A DNA stretch of 60,042 nucleotides from an uncultured Eubacteriales bacterium (GCA_900315255.1 OMYH01000018.1:1-60042), one strand, 5' to 3'; numbered from the stretch's first letter, positions 47,291 through 56,393 are shown. Made by a program: numbers and translations. Notes: generated from the sequence alone by a model not told the origin.

Positions 47291-47524
47291 AATTAATCCC
47301 ACCCAAATTAAAATTTGTCTGTTACATATATTCTACTATATTCTTTGTAAAATTCCAATAGTTTTTTGAAAAAAATTTTAAAAAATTTAAAATTTTATAT
47401 AGCGTATTGTGTTTTTATTCTAATTACGAATGATTTTTCTTAGCGATTCTTAATTTCTCAACAAGAAATCAATAATGAATTTATTTCACATTTTAGTTAT
47501 TTATTCCCATATACTATTCTGCGC

Positions 47525-49288
47525 TTAATTCTGCGTTTCACCGTTATCTGCCATCAACACTATTTTCACCTCAAAGAACTCTGACTTAGTGCTTGACATA
47601 GGCTGTCTTGCGCACGACAGCGTGATCTCATCTCCGGGCTGATACTTTCCGAGTTCGGAGAACAGTGCTGACATACCGTCGATCTTCTCTCCGTTCACGG
47701 CAGTAATGATATCATCCACCTGAAGCTTCGTATTGAGCAAAGGACTGTCATCGGTGATACCCACTACCCGGACTCCGCTCGGCGAGCCTGCGGGAGCTGT
47801 GAGCGACGACACCGTCACACCCGAGATACCGATCCTCACACGACCGGAAACGTAGCCCTGCTTCATAATATCCCTGACTATCGACAGAACCGTGTTTGTC
47901 GGGATCGCAAAGCCCATACCCTCATAATCGCTGTTGGCGATCTTGATCGTGTTTATACCCATGACCTGACCTGCACTGTTGAGCAGAGGTCCGCCCGAGT
48001 TTCCGGGGTTGATCGCTGCATCTGTCTGAATATACGGCACAAGCGCATTCGACTTGACCGTCCTGTTGAGAGCGGATACGCAGCCTCTTGTGAGAGAGTT
48101 GGAATATTTCATGCCGCCCGGGCTGCCCACTGCGATAGCGTCCTGACCGACCTCGATCTGATCGGAGTTGACGAACTCAGCAGGGGTCAGACCCTTTTCG
48201 TCTATTTTCAGCACGGCAAGATCGGTTCTCACATCGATACCCACGATCTTTGCAATATATGATTTGCCGTTATTGAGAATAACTTCTGTCAGCGTGTTTC
48301 TCGAATCGTTTACAACATGGGAATTTGTTGCGATATATCCGTCCTCTGTGAGGATTATTCCCGAGCCTGAACCTGTTTTGTCGTCCTCGTCGCCGATACT
48401 GCTGTTATAGGTCACAACGTTCACGACCGAATTTTCGACCTTTCTGAACGCTGTCCGAGCCGAGTAATTCGCCGAATCTATGTCGGAAGGCTGATCCTTT
48501 GCTTTGATTCTGTCAACATCGCTTGTAAGCAGACCGTCTTCGGAGGGAGCAGCCTTGATCTCTGATACCGTATCAGTATCTGAAGGCTGCACATCTTCGC
48601 TGTCATCGGGTTGGCTGTCTGTGTCGGGATCTATCTTTCCGAACGGAAGCTCGGAATCGAAATCATACGGAATATCAAAGTCATAGGGATCATCGAAATC
48701 AAACAAATTGTCGCTGTCCAGGAATCTGTCGAGATCGCCGCCGAATATTCCGTTTTCTCTGTACGCCCTGGCGCACTCGAATACAAACATACCTACAAAT
48801 ATTATGCATAATCCTATTATCACGGCAAGGTACGCTTTGAGTCCTCCCGAAAGGCCCTGCTTCGGCGGAGTCATTCCGTTTGTGTAGTCGTTTACCGATA
48901 CACCACCCGTATATGGGTTTGACACCGCCCTGTTCATAGCGGCGGCATTCGTTTGCGGAATATCTGCAGCGGGTTTATCTATATTTACCCTCGGGATATT
49001 CTGCATATTCGGCATATTCTGCGCATTCTGTGCATTCGTCACACCGCCCATATCCGATATATCCGACCGAGCCTGCTCTTCTGTCCCTTCCGCTTCGGTG
49101 CGGACTGCCTGAACTGTATGCACTTCCGGAACAGACTGAACCGACCTGATACTTTCGTTTCTGTCATAGGGTGATGAAGGCGAATCGGTGCTGCCCATTT
49201 CGCTTAGCTGCTCGACCTTTCGAGTCAGCTGCGTCTGCCTGTTGTCAAGCGAAACGGGATCCATATTACTGTTATACTCCTCGTTCAT
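47525..49288 (-). CDS. HtrA/DegP-like membrane serine protease
   Basis: The 587-residue protein has a long Asn/Gln-rich cytoplasmic N-terminus (about 1-145), one membrane segment (about 148-172), an acidic linker, a trypsin-like domain with His in ATNSHVV, Asp in TDLAVLKI and Ser in GNSGGP, and one C-terminal PDZ domain (about 490-575). Such proteases degrade misfolded exported proteins. It follows the histidine kinase by 17 nt; the start at 49288 has GGAGGG upstream. A regulator-kinase-HtrA order recalls the ends of walRK clusters, where yycJ-htrA follow. Confidence 0.93.
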   Translation of the reverse strand: MNEEYNSNMDPVSLDNRQTQLTRKVEQLSEMGSTDSPSSPYDRNESIRSVQSVPEVHTVQAVRTEAEGTEEQARSDISDMGGVTNAQNAQNMPNMQNIPRVNIDKPAADIPQTNAAAMNRAVSNPYTGGVSVNDYTNGMTPPKQGLSGGLKAYLAVIIGLCIIFVGMFVFECARAYRENGIFGGDLDRFLDSDNLFDFDDPYDFDIPYDFDSELPFGKIDPDTDSQPDDSEDVQPSDTDTVSEIKAAPSEDGLLTSDVDRIKAKDQPSDIDSANYSARTAFRKVENSVVNVVTYNSSIGDEDDKTGSGSGIILTEDGYIATNSHVVNDSRNTLTEVILNNGKSYIAKIVGIDVRTDLAVLKIDEKGLTPAEFVNSDQIEVGQDAIAVGSPGGMKYSNSLTRGCVSALNRTVKSNALVPYIQTDAAINPGNSGGPLLNSAGQVMGINTIKIANSDYEGMGFAIPTNTVLSIVRDIMKQGYVSGRVRIGISGVTVSSLTAPAGSPSGVRVVGITDDSPLLNTKLQVDDIITAVNGEKIDGMSALFSELGKYQPGDEITLSCARQPMSSTKSEFFEVKIVLMADNGETQN

Positions 49289-49305
49289 TATTTTCCCTCC
49301 TGTCA

Positions 49306-50805
49306 TTAGTTGTTTTTATTATCCTTATCTCTTGCGGCACGTTTCTGCAAGGCTTCCTTCTTCTTCGGCAAACGTATCACAAATCTTGTGTACTCTCCCT
49401 CAACGCTGTCCGCTTTTATCTCTCCGCCGTGCAGACGGACAATAGTCTTGACAATATATAGTCCGAGTCCCATACCGTTTTTGTCGTGGCTCCTCGATTT
49501 GTCCGTCTTGTAGAACCTGTCAAAAATGAACCTGATCTGCTCCTTCGGTATTCCGGGACCCGTATTTTCTATAGTCACAAATGCGTCCGTCCCCTTATCC
49601 TCAACACGGGCAGTTATATCTCCGCCTACATTGGTGAACTTCGCTGCGTTCTCCACAAGGTTATATATCACCTGATGGATCATGTCGGGATCGCCCTCGA
49701 TGAAAACCGGCTTATTATCGTCAAGCCCTATGATGTTGATCTTCCTCTCGTCGATCTTCTGCTCAAAGGTCAGGAATGTGTTCAACACCGTATCGGAAAT
49801 ATCGAATGTCTGCGTGACCATTTTCAGCTCGCCGCTGTCGATCCTCGACAATGCAAGCATAGATGTGACAAGTCTTGACAATCTTTTTATCTCGACCGTA
49901 ACTATATTAAGGTAATAGCTCTCTCTTTCGGGCGGGATCGTGCCGTCGAGTATTCCGTCTATAAAGCCTGCTATGGTAGTCATCGGTGTTTTCAGCTCAT
50001 GCGATACATTGGCTACGAAGCTCCGCCTCATGCCCTCCGACGCCGCAAGCGAATCAGCCATTGTGTTGAATGCCTCGGCAAGCTCGCCGATCTCGTCGTT
50101 GCTCCCCGACTTGACACGGATAGAAAAATCTCCCTGTCCGAACGCCTTTGCAGCCGCCGCCATCTGCCGAAGCGGCTTTGTGAGCTGATAAGAGAACACT
50201 CCGACCACGCAGAACATCAGCGCAAATATGACGATACCCACAGAGCAGAACAGCTTGATAAGAGTAACGACATATTCCGTATAATGCGCTGCCGAGCTTG
50301 TCACAAAGACAGCTCCCACGCTGTAAAGACCTTCTGTCCCAACTGTCTGCACGGGTACGCCCACAACATAATACTTTGTATCGTATATCTTCCCGAAATC
50401 CGATACCTCCTGAAGCGTTTTTTCCGCAGCCTGCCCGACATATTCCATATCAATGACGGTATCCTCGCTTATCCCCGATTTGCCGTATGAGCAGAACAGG
50501 ACGTTCCCGCCGAGATCGGTCACGATAATGTCTGCATTCAGACCGTCCGACATCATGCCGACAGTCGTCGAGATCGCAAGCTTGTCGTCCTTATCGAAGG
50601 ACATCTCGCCGCCCGAAAAGCTCGCATTTTCGGTCACCGATACCGAGATAGCCGTTGCGCTTTTTTTCATATTGTCCCAGCGATCGTTTTCCCAGTAGCG
50701 TGTTACAAAGAAAACTATCATCACTCCGAGTATCAGCAGACCTGCAAAGAATACAAGCATACTGATATAAAGGTATTTTTTAAATATAGTCTGTCGTTTT
50801 TTCAT
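49306..50805 (-). CDS. Sensor histidine kinase
   Basis: The 499-residue kinase has two membrane segments (about 12-35 and 180-203) around an extracellular sensor of about 140 residues, then HAMP (about 205-255). The HisKA box is FVANVSHELKTPMTTI with the phosphorylated His (about 271), and the HATPase domain has NLVENAAKF, GPGIP and GMGLGLYIVK. No PAS domain. It lies 304 bp downstream of the response regulator, with repeat sequence between them, yet reads on the same strand. Confidence 0.95.
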   Translation of the reverse strand: MKKRQTIFKKYLYISMLVFFAGLLILGVMIVFFVTRYWENDRWDNMKKSATAISVSVTENASFSGGEMSFDKDDKLAISTTVGMMSDGLNADIIVTDLGGNVLFCSYGKSGISEDTVIDMEYVGQAAEKTLQEVSDFGKIYDTKYYVVGVPVQTVGTEGLYSVGAVFVTSSAAHYTEYVVTLIKLFCSVGIVIFALMFCVVGVFSYQLTKPLRQMAAAAKAFGQGDFSIRVKSGSNDEIGELAEAFNTMADSLAASEGMRRSFVANVSHELKTPMTTIAGFIDGILDGTIPPERESYYLNIVTVEIKRLSRLVTSMLALSRIDSGELKMVTQTFDISDTVLNTFLTFEQKIDERKINIIGLDDNKPVFIEGDPDMIHQVIYNLVENAAKFTNVGGDITARVEDKGTDAFVTIENTGPGIPKEQIRFIFDRFYKTDKSRSHDKNGMGLGLYIVKTIVRLHGGEIKADSVEGEYTRFVIRLPKKKEALQKRAARDKDNKNN

Positions 50806-50950
50806 AATTATTTCATAGTAATTTTTTCATAATGGGGGAGTTCGTTCGTAGGCTACGCCCACACCCGGTTTACGTTCTCGCTTCTATACATATCCAACTT
50901 CAAACTCGCAACATACTTTGGACTATGAGCTTTGAACTAATACCTTGCAG

Positions 50951-51029
50951 AAATGACAGAACATAGCTTGATTCCTCACCATTTTTAAGTTTTAAGTCTT
51001 AAGTTTTCAGTTTTCAGTTATAATGACAG
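50951..51029 (-). repeat. Dispersed repeat between response-regulator and kinase genes
   Basis: This is the inverted copy of 36659-36736 (AATGACAGAACA ... TTAAGTTTTAAGTCTTAAG ... TTATAATGACA). It is followed up to 51107 by alternating TGCACATTGC/TAATTGCACA phrases. Together they fill most of the 304-bp gap 50806-51109. Confidence 0.88.
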
Positions 51030-51109
51030 TACAAACCATGCTCCCTCGCAATAATTGCACATTGCACATTGCTAACTGCACATTGCTAATTGCACACTGC
51101 ACATTAAAA

Positions 51110-51799
51110 TTATTCCTTTACCTCAAATTTATAGCCTACGCCCCATACAGTCTTGAGAACCCATTTATCCGATACGCCCTCAAGCTTCTCGCGCAGTCTT
51201 TTAATATGAACATCGACCGTTCTCGAATCGCCGTAGTAATCAAATCCCCAGACCTCGTCTAAAAGCTGATCTCTCGTGAACACCCTGTTCGGGTTGCTTG
51301 CCAGGTGATAGATAAGCTCCATCTCCTTCGGGGGAGTATCCACCTGCACGCCGTTTACTTTAAGCTCGTAATTTGTGAGATTGATCGACAGCTTATCCCA
51401 CTTGACCTCTTTTGTCTTGTTTGTTTCGGTCTGACCCGTCCTTCTCATAACGGCACGGATACGGGCAATAACCTCTTTTGCCTCGAACGGCTTTACGATG
51501 TAGTCGTCTGCTCCAAGCTCTAGACCGAGCACCTTATCAAACACCTCGCCCTTTGCGGTGAGCATGATTATCGGACATTTCGACTGCTTTCGGATATCTC
51601 TGCATACCTGCCAGCCGTCAACACCCGGAAGCATAATGTCAAGCATGACAAAATCCGGACGCTCCTCCTCGAACAGTCTGAGCGCTTCGTTGCCGTCATT
51701 GGCAATTATTACACGATAGCCCTCTTTCTCAATGTACAGTCTGAGTAATTCGCAGATATTTAAATCGTCGTCTACTACAAGAATTTTCCCTTCGCTCAT
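51110..51799 (-). CDS. OmpR/PhoB-type response regulator
   Basis: The 229-residue regulator has a receiver domain with DD at 11-12, the phosphorylated Asp in FVMLDIMLPG (about 54) and Lys in YIVKPF (about 104). The winged helix ends with WGFDYYGDSRTVDVHIKRLREKL, close in wording to the DNA-contact helix of WalR (YycF) and PhoP. It precedes the kinase and HtrA genes. A cell-envelope role is inferred from HtrA and from a WalR-like box before the NlpC/P60 gene nearby. Confidence 0.95.
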   Translation of the reverse strand: MSEGKILVVDDDLNICELLRLYIEKEGYRVIIANDGNEALRLFEEERPDFVMLDIMLPGVDGWQVCRDIRKQSKCPIIMLTAKGEVFDKVLGLELGADDYIVKPFEAKEVIARIRAVMRRTGQTETNKTKEVKWDKLSINLTNYELKVNGVQVDTPPKEMELIYHLASNPNRVFTRDQLLDEVWGFDYYGDSRTVDVHIKRLREKLEGVSDKWVLKTVWGVGYKFEVKE

Positions 51800-51838
51800 G
51801 TAAATAACCTCCTGTGTTCATATTTATCTTCCAATAAT

Positions 51839-51867
51839 TATATTAAAATGATATTTTTTTGATAACG
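51839..51867 (-). promoter_or_regulatory. Promoter of the two-component unit
   Basis: Minus strand TTATCA (51862-51867), 17 nt, TATAAT (51839-51844), 40 bp before the regulator ATG. Confidence 0.5.
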
Positions 51868-51964
51868 TATATTTTACCAGTAATTCTCACGCAGGCAATT
51901 ACAGTATTTCCGAAAAGTATAATATACATTTTGTAACTTGTAATGAACAAATTTGAAATAATTT

Positions 51965-52465
51965 TTAATAATTTGTCGCCAATCCGTAGTTGCTGTAATT
52001 CTTATCCCCCGTGACCTCTTTGATGACCTCGATGAAATCGGGGATAAACACCTGCTGATCCTCGCTTTTAAGCTCGATCTCCATAGTCGCCGTATCGCTC
52101 CAAAAATCATAAATATCTATCTCGACGATCTGACCGCAGTACTCAAAGCAATGACGGCGCTTATTGATACTTCTTGCCCCCGGCAATCTCTTTTTGGATA
52201 ACGTCATATATTCCGCCCGTGTGATCTCCCTCTCCTCTTCGAAACGGGAGATACCGTTGATATTCTCCTTGTGGGTGTGATAGTATACAATACGATCGCC
52301 GTAGTCGCGCCTTCGAATCCTGTCGCTGTCGGAGAGATATATCTGTTCTATAGCCGAACATTCATATCCGGGCATATTCTCCATGACGCTCATATCGGGG
52401 AGCTGAATAAGCCACTTGCGCTCGATCTCGGCACTTCTGCCGTTGATAAAAACCTTATCCTCCAT
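51965..52465 (-). CDS. CYTH domain protein
   Basis: The 166-residue protein carries the CYTH signature EIERKWL (residues 13-19), alternating charged strands (IRRRDYGDRIVYYHTHK, EEREIT), and acidic residues EIDIYDF and MEIELKSEDQ for metal binding in the tunnel. Family members hydrolyse inorganic triphosphates or thiamine triphosphate, or act as CyaB-type cyclases. It starts 8 nt after the LexA-like gene, so the two are probably one transcript. Confidence 0.9.
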   Translation of the reverse strand: MEDKVFINGRSAEIERKWLIQLPDMSVMENMPGYECSAIEQIYLSDSDRIRRRDYGDRIVYYHTHKENINGISRFEEEREITRAEYMTLSKKRLPGARSINKRRHCFEYCGQIVEIDIYDFWSDTATMEIELKSEDQQVFIPDFIEVIKEVTGDKNYSNYGLATNY

Positions 52466-52473
52466 AATATCAC

Positions 52474-53061
52474 CTATTCATAATTCCTGACAAGAGAGAT
52501 CACCTTCCCGAGAATTCTGACTGTTTCGGTGATGATCGGCTCATAGTCCGGGTTTTCGGGCACAAGTCTGAAATAGCCGTCATCACGGTAAAACCTCCTG
52601 ATCTCTGCCCTGCCGCCGCTAAAGCAAACTGTGATCTCGCCGTTTTCGGCATACGTTCCACGGGCGGCTATAACGATATCGCCTGTTAGTATGCCTGCGT
52701 TTTTCATGCTGTCGTCCGTTATTCTAAACGCAAAAAGCTCTCTGCCGTGTTTCAGGGCACTGTCTGCGACCACATTCTCATCGTATGTATACACGGGTTC
52801 TCCGTTTTCAAAAGACGCAGCCATCGGCACACAGATCCCGTCACGGTGAGATCGTTCGCCGAGAGAAACAGACCGCATATGTCCGGGTTGTTTTGAGATA
52901 AGCCCGAGCCTTTCGAGTGTATTGAGGTGAGCCTGTATGGTCGAGGTCGACTTAAACCCCGTTGCGTCACGTATTTCTCTGACGGTAGGGGGAATACCCT
53001 CGTCACGGCGGGACAAAAGGTAATCATATATCTTCTGCTGACTTTTGGTGAGCTTCGGCAT
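52474..53061 (-). CDS. LexA-like repressor with apparently lost self-cleavage
   Basis: The 195-residue protein has a LexA winged-helix N-terminus (LTKSQQKIYDYLLS, PTVREIRDATGFKSTSTI) and an S24 domain with catalytic Ser118 in DDSMKNAGI. Two expected features are missing. At the cleavage site LexA has Ala-Gly in a VAAGEP-like context; here it reads FENGEP (Asn86-Gly87). The catalytic Lys of the VKR motif is Arg155 in AEIRRF. Without the lysine, RecA-assisted autocleavage should not work. It may regulate by other means. The start at 53061 is set by GGAGGG upstream. A palindrome covers its promoter. Confidence 0.85.
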   Translation of the reverse strand: MPKLTKSQQKIYDYLLSRRDEGIPPTVREIRDATGFKSTSTIQAHLNTLERLGLISKQPGHMRSVSLGERSHRDGICVPMAASFENGEPVYTYDENVVADSALKHGRELFAFRITDDSMKNAGILTGDIVIAARGTYAENGEITVCFSGGRAEIRRFYRDDGYFRLVPENPDYEPIITETVRILGKVISLVRNYE

Positions 53062-53087
53062 AATGTCCCTCCTCATATATACACATA

Positions 53088-53121
53088 GTGTTATTATAAC
53101 ACAAGGCACGGAAAAATGCAA
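53088..53121 (-). promoter_or_regulatory. lexA-like promoter with palindromic operator
   Basis: Minus strand TTGCAT (53116-53121), 17 nt, TATAAT (53093-53098). The -10 lies inside the perfect palindrome GTGTTAT-A-ATAACAC (53088-53102). This is the likely autoregulatory site and differs from the Firmicute SOS box CGAAC-N4-GTTCG. Confidence 0.7.
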
Positions 53122-53545
53122 ATAATTATAAGAATTATATTTCTCTTCGGGAACCGAATAACAGACAGTATTCTGACTCTATCCGTCATATCAAAAATTA
53201 TTTTCCTGAACGCTGCATAGTTGTATGCAGCTTCTGTTCTTACTGTATTGTGATACTTGCTTATAACTTGCGGCAGGCAATATGCGTTAACCTTTGTATC
53301 GAAACAGAGTATGACGCAGGCTACAGGGCGAGTGCATGGCAGTAGTCAGAGTGCGTAATACCCGTCGCCGTGCAGCGACCGCCCGCAGGTAAGTTCCGTC
53401 GAGCATTATCCGGAACAGGATTCATCGCCGCATGGAAGAAGCGTAATTATACAGAGCAATGTGCAGTGTGCAATGAGAAATTGTTTTGTGGAATCATTCT
53501 TTGTTCTGCCATATTTATAAAATCGAAGCGACCACTCCGCACTTC
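53122..53545. other. Gene-free gap with repeat fragments
   Basis: No supported gene. The stretch 53300-53430 is locally GC-rich with many short inverted pairs (CGTGCAGCGACCGCCCGC) and of unknown nature. At 53458-53516 there is another copy of the AATGTGCAGTGTGCAATGA ... TTGTTCTGCCAT repeat family. Confidence 0.45.
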
Positions 53546-53580
53546 AAAAAAAGGAAATGCCCCCGAATTGATCGGAGGCA
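53546..53580 (-). terminator. Terminator of the NlpC/P60 gene
   Basis: Minus strand TGCCTCCGA, 5-nt loop, TCGGGGGCA, then TTTCCTTTTTTT. Confidence 0.75.
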
Positions 53581-53673
53581 CGGCAAAAAGGAACAAAATA
53601 ATTCTGCTTTGCTGTCTGCCTTTTTGCAAACAAACAGCAAGGCGCTATGCGTTATCAAAACGATAACTTGTAT

Positions 53674-55635
53674 TTACGAGCTTCGTCTGTATGCAGATAC
53701 CGATGAAGCACGTCTTTCTCTCTGCCGCCTTTTCTCCATTGAAACATTCCAATAGTGAACATTAGCCGCAAAGAAAATAATCATCAACGAAATAATGATT
53801 CCGATCGCTGCCACAGTCTTCGGATATAACGTTATCACGCCTGTTTTTGGTACATCGGCAGGCTTTGTATCGCCGCTTGCAGACGATGTTGTCACCGCGG
53901 TAGTCTTCGCTGTGTCCGTTGACTTTGTATCAGCTTTTGTGTCTGCCGAACTATCCGTGTCTGTCGATACAGTACCCGCTGCAAGAGCAGCCGAATCCGT
54001 ATCGGACTGTACTTGAACATTCACCTTCTCGGTCTTGACCTCGCTGTCTGAAGCGTCGGATTCCGACACTGCTTCGGCAGGCTGTTCTGCAGCGTCTGTG
54101 TTTTCGCCGCTGTTCGATGTCTGCGAACGCTGTACATAAACAGACTTATCTGTGTCTTCATTATCGTCTTCAACCGTAAGTGCCGTTACAAGCTCTTCGT
54201 CTGCGTTTCCGTCGACCGTGAACCCGAAAATACCCTGTGCAAACTCAACCGCTTCCCGGGTGCTTTCGTCGTATACGCCGTTCTCATAGTTGTCCTCGTC
54301 TATGAAGCCCCACAGTGTGAGCGACTGCTGAAGATCTTCGACCCTCTCGCCCTCATCGCCGACTGTCATGACCTCGTTTTCGGAATCTGTCTGCGTGTCG
54401 GTACGTCTTTCACTGTCGTTTCCGCCAAAGATACCGTAAAGCGAATTGTAGGTTCTCTGATCAACGTCGCCTGTTGCGCTGAGATCGTTGTCAAGCTGAT
54501 ACTGCGCAACTGCATACGCTGTGTTGTCGTCATATGTGGGTGTCAGATCATAATCATAATATCCGAGCAGAATAAGAATATACTGAATATTCGTTATCTC
54601 CTCATCGATGTCGCCTATCTTATAGATCACGTCTGACGATACATTTTCACGCTCCGTATCGTTCTCTGTATAAGCTGCGTCGGAATCATCACCGTCGGAC
54701 AAATCGACGGCAATATAACTCTCTGCTGCAGTATCAGCAGGACCGTAAGCCTCGTCCACGGTTGTATACATATCGGTATACGAATCGGTATCCGACACGG
54801 TTTCTGTATCTGTATCGGTTTCTTCTGTTTCGGAATCTGCCGTTTCTTCGGGATTGACATTAGAAGATATGGTTTTTTCGGGAGCGTTATCCGCAAACAG
54901 TGCTGCTTTCACATCGTCTGTAAGGATACCGTCTGCCGTAAATCCTGCGGCAGTCTGAAACTCGATCAGAGCCGACTGTGTCACCGTACCGAAATATTCC
55001 GTTGTGCTGTCGCTGAAATACCCCAGCTCCTTGAGCCTTTCCTGAAGGGCATTGACTTCTTTGCCCTGTGAGCCTATGGAGAGTACATCGGGAACAACGC
55101 TTTCCGCAGAGGTATCTGTGTTTGCTGCGGAATCGGTTTTTTCCGTATTCTGATTATCATTTGCTGCGCTTGTTTCGCCTCCGTAAGTAACTCCTGCAAC
55201 CTTGAACCACATAACCCAACTTTTCGATGACACTGCCGAATAGCATACGTTAGAAATTTCATCTCTCGCATCAACAGCCATACCATTGCCGATGTATACA
55301 CCGACATGACCCGGCTGCCACAAACCAAGACCCGGAATATCAGGCACGCCGTTTGCAACGTAACCTGATTCGGGAGAAGAATAAAGCATATCCTCCGTAA
55401 CTCTGGCACCGCCGCCGACATAGCTGTATATAAGTCCCGAGCAGTCAACAGCGCCGTAAGACGCTCCGCCCCAGACATATCTCCAACCTTCGTTATACGC
55501 AGTCATTGCGTATGCGGCAAGCCCATCGCCCGTTTTATAATCGGCACTCGCATTAAGAGTACCAAATAAAGATATTGATGCCAAAAGCATTACCGCAAGC
55601 ACCAAGGAAAGGCACTTGCGCAGTTTTTTAGACAT
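53674..55635 (-). CDS. NlpC/P60 endopeptidase with peptidoglycan-binding repeats and a sortase-like tail
   Basis: The 653-residue exported protein has a signal peptide (about 1-31), then an NlpC/P60 domain (about 35-150) with Cys in GAVDCSGLIYSY and His in PGHVGVYIGNG. Three PG_binding_1-like repeats follow (about 185-250, 330-400, 405-475), separated by Ser/Thr/Asp-rich linkers. Near the end, DVPKTGV resembles an LPxTG motif, followed by a membrane segment (about 606-625) and a basic tail. The tail of about 28 residues is long for a sortase substrate, so membrane anchoring is also possible. The ATG at 55635 has GGAGG 8 nt upstream. A WalR-like site lies upstream. Confidence 0.9.
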   Translation of the reverse strand: MSKKLRKCLSLVLAVMLLASISLFGTLNASADYKTGDGLAAYAMTAYNEGWRYVWGGASYGAVDCSGLIYSYVGGGARVTEDMLYSSPESGYVANGVPDIPGLGLWQPGHVGVYIGNGMAVDARDEISNVCYSAVSSKSWVMWFKVAGVTYGGETSAANDNQNTEKTDSAANTDTSAESVVPDVLSIGSQGKEVNALQERLKELGYFSDSTTEYFGTVTQSALIEFQTAAGFTADGILTDDVKAALFADNAPEKTISSNVNPEETADSETEETDTDTETVSDTDSYTDMYTTVDEAYGPADTAAESYIAVDLSDGDDSDAAYTENDTERENVSSDVIYKIGDIDEEITNIQYILILLGYYDYDLTPTYDDNTAYAVAQYQLDNDLSATGDVDQRTYNSLYGIFGGNDSERRTDTQTDSENEVMTVGDEGERVEDLQQSLTLWGFIDEDNYENGVYDESTREAVEFAQGIFGFTVDGNADEELVTALTVEDDNEDTDKSVYVQRSQTSNSGENTDAAEQPAEAVSESDASDSEVKTEKVNVQVQSDTDSAALAAGTVSTDTDSSADTKADTKSTDTAKTTAVTTSSASGDTKPADVPKTGVITLYPKTVAAIGIIISLMIIFFAANVHYWNVSMEKRRQRERRASSVSAYRRSS

Positions 55636-55748
55636 TGTCAAAACCTCCGATCAAGTATTCTGTTCCCAAAATTGCCTGTTCCTTAGTTGGATTATTCGAT
55701 TTTAGAAGAGCGTATTAACGCACTGTCACAGTAAATACTGACAAATTT

Positions 55749-55775
55749 GTTACAAGCGGTAACAAATTAGTTACA
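55749..55775 (-). promoter_or_regulatory. WalR-like operator upstream of the NlpC/P60 gene
   Basis: Minus strand TGTAAC-N5-TGTTAC (55775 to 55759) fits the WalR consensus TGTWAH-N5-TGTWAH. A third TGTAAC follows after 4 nt (55754-55749). The inner two half-sites also form the inverted repeat TTTGTTAC/GTAACAAA. It lies about 115-140 bp before the start codon. Confidence 0.55.
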
Positions 55776-55889
55776 TAATACCACGTTTCAAGTAACTTTT
55801 CAAGTGGTTTTTGAAATTTTTACAATTAATTTTTAAAGATTATTACAAAAACGAAACCTTCCTTTCCGTAACACGATCAAAATCCTTTG

Positions 55890-55897
55890 CATATACT
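55890..55897 (+). promoter_or_regulatory. Possible sigma-E -10 of the cotJ operon
   Basis: CATATACT resembles the sigma-E -10 CATACAAT and lies 39 bp before cotJA. No convincing -35 was found. cotJ is a sigma-E operon in Bacillus subtilis. Confidence 0.3.
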
Positions 55898-55935
55898 GTT
55901 AATGCTCCGACAATAAACAAAAAGGAGTTACCGAT

Positions 55936-56142
55936 ATGGATAACAACAGCAGTCTTATGAGTATCGCCGCAGAGCAATACGGCATACGCGCGCCGCTGCC
56001 CGACGACACGGTAGTTGCTATGGCATACGTCCCCTTCCAGCAGGCAGGGAAAATGTACTGTCCCGAGCAAGGCATATGCAAGGGAACGCTGTTCCCCGAG
56101 CTTAACAAGCCGTTCCTATGCGGAAGGGGGGCGTCGAAATGA
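55936..56142 (+). CDS. cotJA: Spore coat protein CotJA
   Basis: The 68-residue protein has the CotJA core VVAMAYVPFQQ and the YxPEQ-type motif followed by GTLFPELNKPF. In Bacillus subtilis CotJA is needed for CotJC assembly in the coat. AAGGAG precedes the ATG. Its stop overlaps the cotJB ATG (ATGA, 56139-56142). Confidence 0.9.
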   Translation: MDNNSSLMSIAAEQYGIRAPLPDDTVVAMAYVPFQQAGKMYCPEQGICKGTLFPELNKPFLCGRGASK

Positions 56143-56393
56143 GTGACAGACAGGAGCTCATGCAGAAGATAGCGACCTATGATTTTGCGATAACCGAGCT
56201 TAATCTTTATCTTGACACACACCCGACCGACAAAGACGCAAAAAGAAAGCTTGTGGATTTTGAGGAAAAAAGCGGCATATTAAGAAACGACTACGAAGAA
56301 AAATACGGCCCTATCACATTCAGGGACACACCCGAGAAGCGTATGCGCTGGATCAGGAACCCGTGGCCGTGGGATATCTGCGAGGAGGACTAA
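56139..56393 (+). CDS. cotJB: Spore coat protein CotJB
   Basis: The 84-residue protein begins SDRQELMQKIATYDFAITEL and ends with the family hallmark W-I-R-N-P-W-P-W near the C-terminus. It overlaps cotJA by 4 nt and is followed by cotJC after 3 nt, with the GAGGAGG at its own end serving as the cotJC ribosome site. Confidence 0.92.
   Translation: MSDRQELMQKIATYDFAITELNLYLDTHPTDKDAKRKLVDFEEKSGILRNDYEEKYGPITFRDTPEKRMRWIRNPWPWDICEED

Noticed and set aside
53300-53430. GC-rich stretch as a known RNA (RNase P, cobalamin riboswitch)
   Set aside because: None of the conserved core sequences could be found.
53370-53666. 98-residue plus-strand ORF
   Set aside because: Runs through repeat-family sequence and the NlpC terminator; no ribosome site.
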